This document shows positions 63,062 to 64,000 of a stretch of 64,000 bases of DNA, piece by piece (positions within the stretch are counted from its first letter, which is position 1; the number at the start of each line of letters is the position of its first letter). The translations under genes were made by a program, and so were the position numbers. Source of the DNA: CAVQCX01 sp963775335 (GTDB lineage Bacteria; Pseudomonadota; Gammaproteobacteria; Chromatiales; Chromatiaceae); NCBI GenBank assembly GCA_963775335.1, contig CAVZIJ010000004.1:12195-76194 (forward strand), written 5' to 3'. The notes under the pieces were generated by a model. The model was given only the letters and a program-made list of their open reading frames with translations. It ran no database searches and had not been told where the DNA came from.

Positions 63062-64000
63062 GTGTGCCGGGCATGGCACGTAACTATGTCGGTGCAAGTC
63101 CGACAGCCAGGTTTCGCAGAGCCGAAGGCTAGGGAAACGGCAAGGGCGTCATCGTGAGGTGATGTCTGGAGGAAGTCGAACCCGAAGCTGCGGGGCGACG
63201 AACAGGAACCGGATATGAGGCGTGGTGCATTCGGGGCGAGCGGGCACGTGACTGCGAAGCCCTCCATCTGCGATCGGGGTGCACTTTGTAAATCCGGCGT
63301 TCATGCAGCGAAAGTGACGTGTCTTACCCCGGGAGGTCTCCGCGCTGCTCCGGGAGGGAGCTGAGCACCGAGCGATCGGTGCTGACCGGCGTGGAGAAGT
63401 CAGCAGAAGGCATAGTAGGTCGGGTGGCACCGGCCGAAGGCCGGAACGATGAGAGACGAAGGAGCCCGATGATGAGCGACAGGAGAGCCTCTGACAACTG
63501 GCGCGAGCCGGCCGCGGCGTTGCCGCGGGAGGAACCTGCGGCTGGATCGTCGGGAAGGCCCGAGTCGATTCCATCCTCGACGTTGTTGGATCGGGTGCTG
63601 GAGCGCACCAACCTGCAACGAGCCCTCAAGCAAGTACGAAGCAACAAAGGCGCGCCGGGCATCGACGGCATGAGCGTTGATGCACTACCGCAGTACCTCA
63701 GAGAGCGCTGGGTGGAGATCCGAGCCCAACTGATCGCGGGCAGCTACCGCCCGCAACCGGTCAGGCGGGTGGAGATCCCCAAGCCCGATGGGCGCAAACG
63801 CCTGTTGGGTATCCCCACGGTGCTCGACCGGTTCATCCAGCAGGCCATTGCGCAGGTCGTCTCGGCGCAATGGGAGCCCCACTTTCATCGCTGCAGCTAC
63901 GGGTTCCGCCCGGGGCGCTCGGCTCACCAAGCGGTGCGCCGGCTCCAGGCGGACATCCGGGCAGGGTATCGGTGGGTGGTAGACCTCGACCTGGAAGCGT
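63062..64000 (+). mobile_element. Group II intron (5' and central part, runs off the window)
   Basis: The region starts GTGTGCCGGGCATGGCAC, a group II 5' end of GUGYG type. The domain I segment with GTGCAAGTCCGAC, conserved in bacterial introns, follows. A 400-base structured noncoding stretch then leads to a reverse transcriptase gene at 63469. The exact first base may be 63060 or 63062 because GTGTG is repeated. The right end lies outside the window. It abuts the attC-like hairpin. Confidence 0.75.
63469..64000 (+). CDS. ltrA: Group II intron reverse transcriptase/maturase (N-terminal part)
   Basis: 177 codons are visible before the window ends. RT blocks 0-3 are present: VLERTNLQRALKQVRSNKGAPGIDG, then WVEIRAQLIAGSYRPQPVRR, VEIPKPDGRKRLLGIPTVLDRF, HFHRCSYGFRPGRSAHQAV, and the beginning of the catalytic region WVVDLDLEA. 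The expected YADD box lies beyond the edge. AAGGAG lies just upstream of the ATGATG. It splices and mobilises the intron RNA encoded around it. Confidence 0.93.
   Translation, partial: MMSDRRASDNWREPAAALPREEPAAGSSGRPESIPSSTLLDRVLERTNLQRALKQVRSNKGAPGIDGMSVDALPQYLRERWVEIRAQLIAGSYRPQPVRRVEIPKPDGRKRLLGIPTVLDRFIQQAIAQVVSAQWEPHFHRCSYGFRPGRSAHQAVRRLQADIRAGYRWVVDLDLEA

Overview
The window comes from a GC-rich gammaproteobacterial chromosome, most probably a sulfur-oxidising member of the Chromatiales (purple sulfur bacterium or close relative). The evidence is a hemF/tsaC/topA/smg/dprA/LysM/def/fmt/rsmB backbone in the usual gammaproteobacterial order, aprBA with a qmoAB-hdrCB set for indirect sulfite oxidation, and cbbQ/cbbO for Rubisco maintenance, pointing to autotrophy driven by reduced sulfur. 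The species cannot be named from sequence alone. No rRNA, tRNA or CRISPR array was recognised.

Layout. 1-18 kb: housekeeping genes. The minus strand carries hemF (cut by the window edge), tsaC, purE, topA, smg, dprA and a LysM protein. The plus strand carries def, fmt, rsmB, a DUF4390 gene and the ntrY-ntrX two-component pair. They are followed by an orphan NtrC-type regulator, a 55-residue secreted-peptide gene with a near-consensus promoter and its own terminator, and three poorly known genes. 18-34 kb: energy metabolism. aprBA, a YkgJ-type gene, glucokinase, then qmoA-qmoB-hdrC-hdrB on the other strand, and cbbQ-cbbO with a PilZ-like gene and an MlaC-like gene. 34-54 kb: an HU-like protein with a lysine-rich tail, a gamma-glutamyltransferase homologue, and an 1870-residue protein combining two cNMP-binding folds, a rhodanese, a very long coiled coil, one membrane segment and an FGE-sulfatase-type domain. 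A Rieske protein and a BASS transporter follow it, then tas, a CbiM-like permease, djlA, DUF350, a lytic transglycosylase, rpe-gph-trpE, a TPR-sulfotransferase and a secreted protein.

54.6 kb to the end is a mobile region. A P4-type tyrosine recombinase is preceded by GGGTAAG repeats and followed by the remnant of a second integrase. Next come AlpA, a primase-type zinc protein, a DUF3987 protein and small tightly coupled island genes. The distal part holds the 3' end of an IS1380-type element and an AT-rich gene (EVE/PUA-like plus NucS-like nuclease) bounded by complementary integron core sites and an attC-like hairpin. A group II intron abuts that hairpin; its reverse transcriptase runs off the window.

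How it fits together: Apr oxidises sulfite plus AMP to APS. QmoAB-HdrCB probably passes the electrons to the quinone pool, and CbbQO keeps Rubisco active for CO2 fixation. The mobile region is unrelated cargo with signs of several layered insertions.
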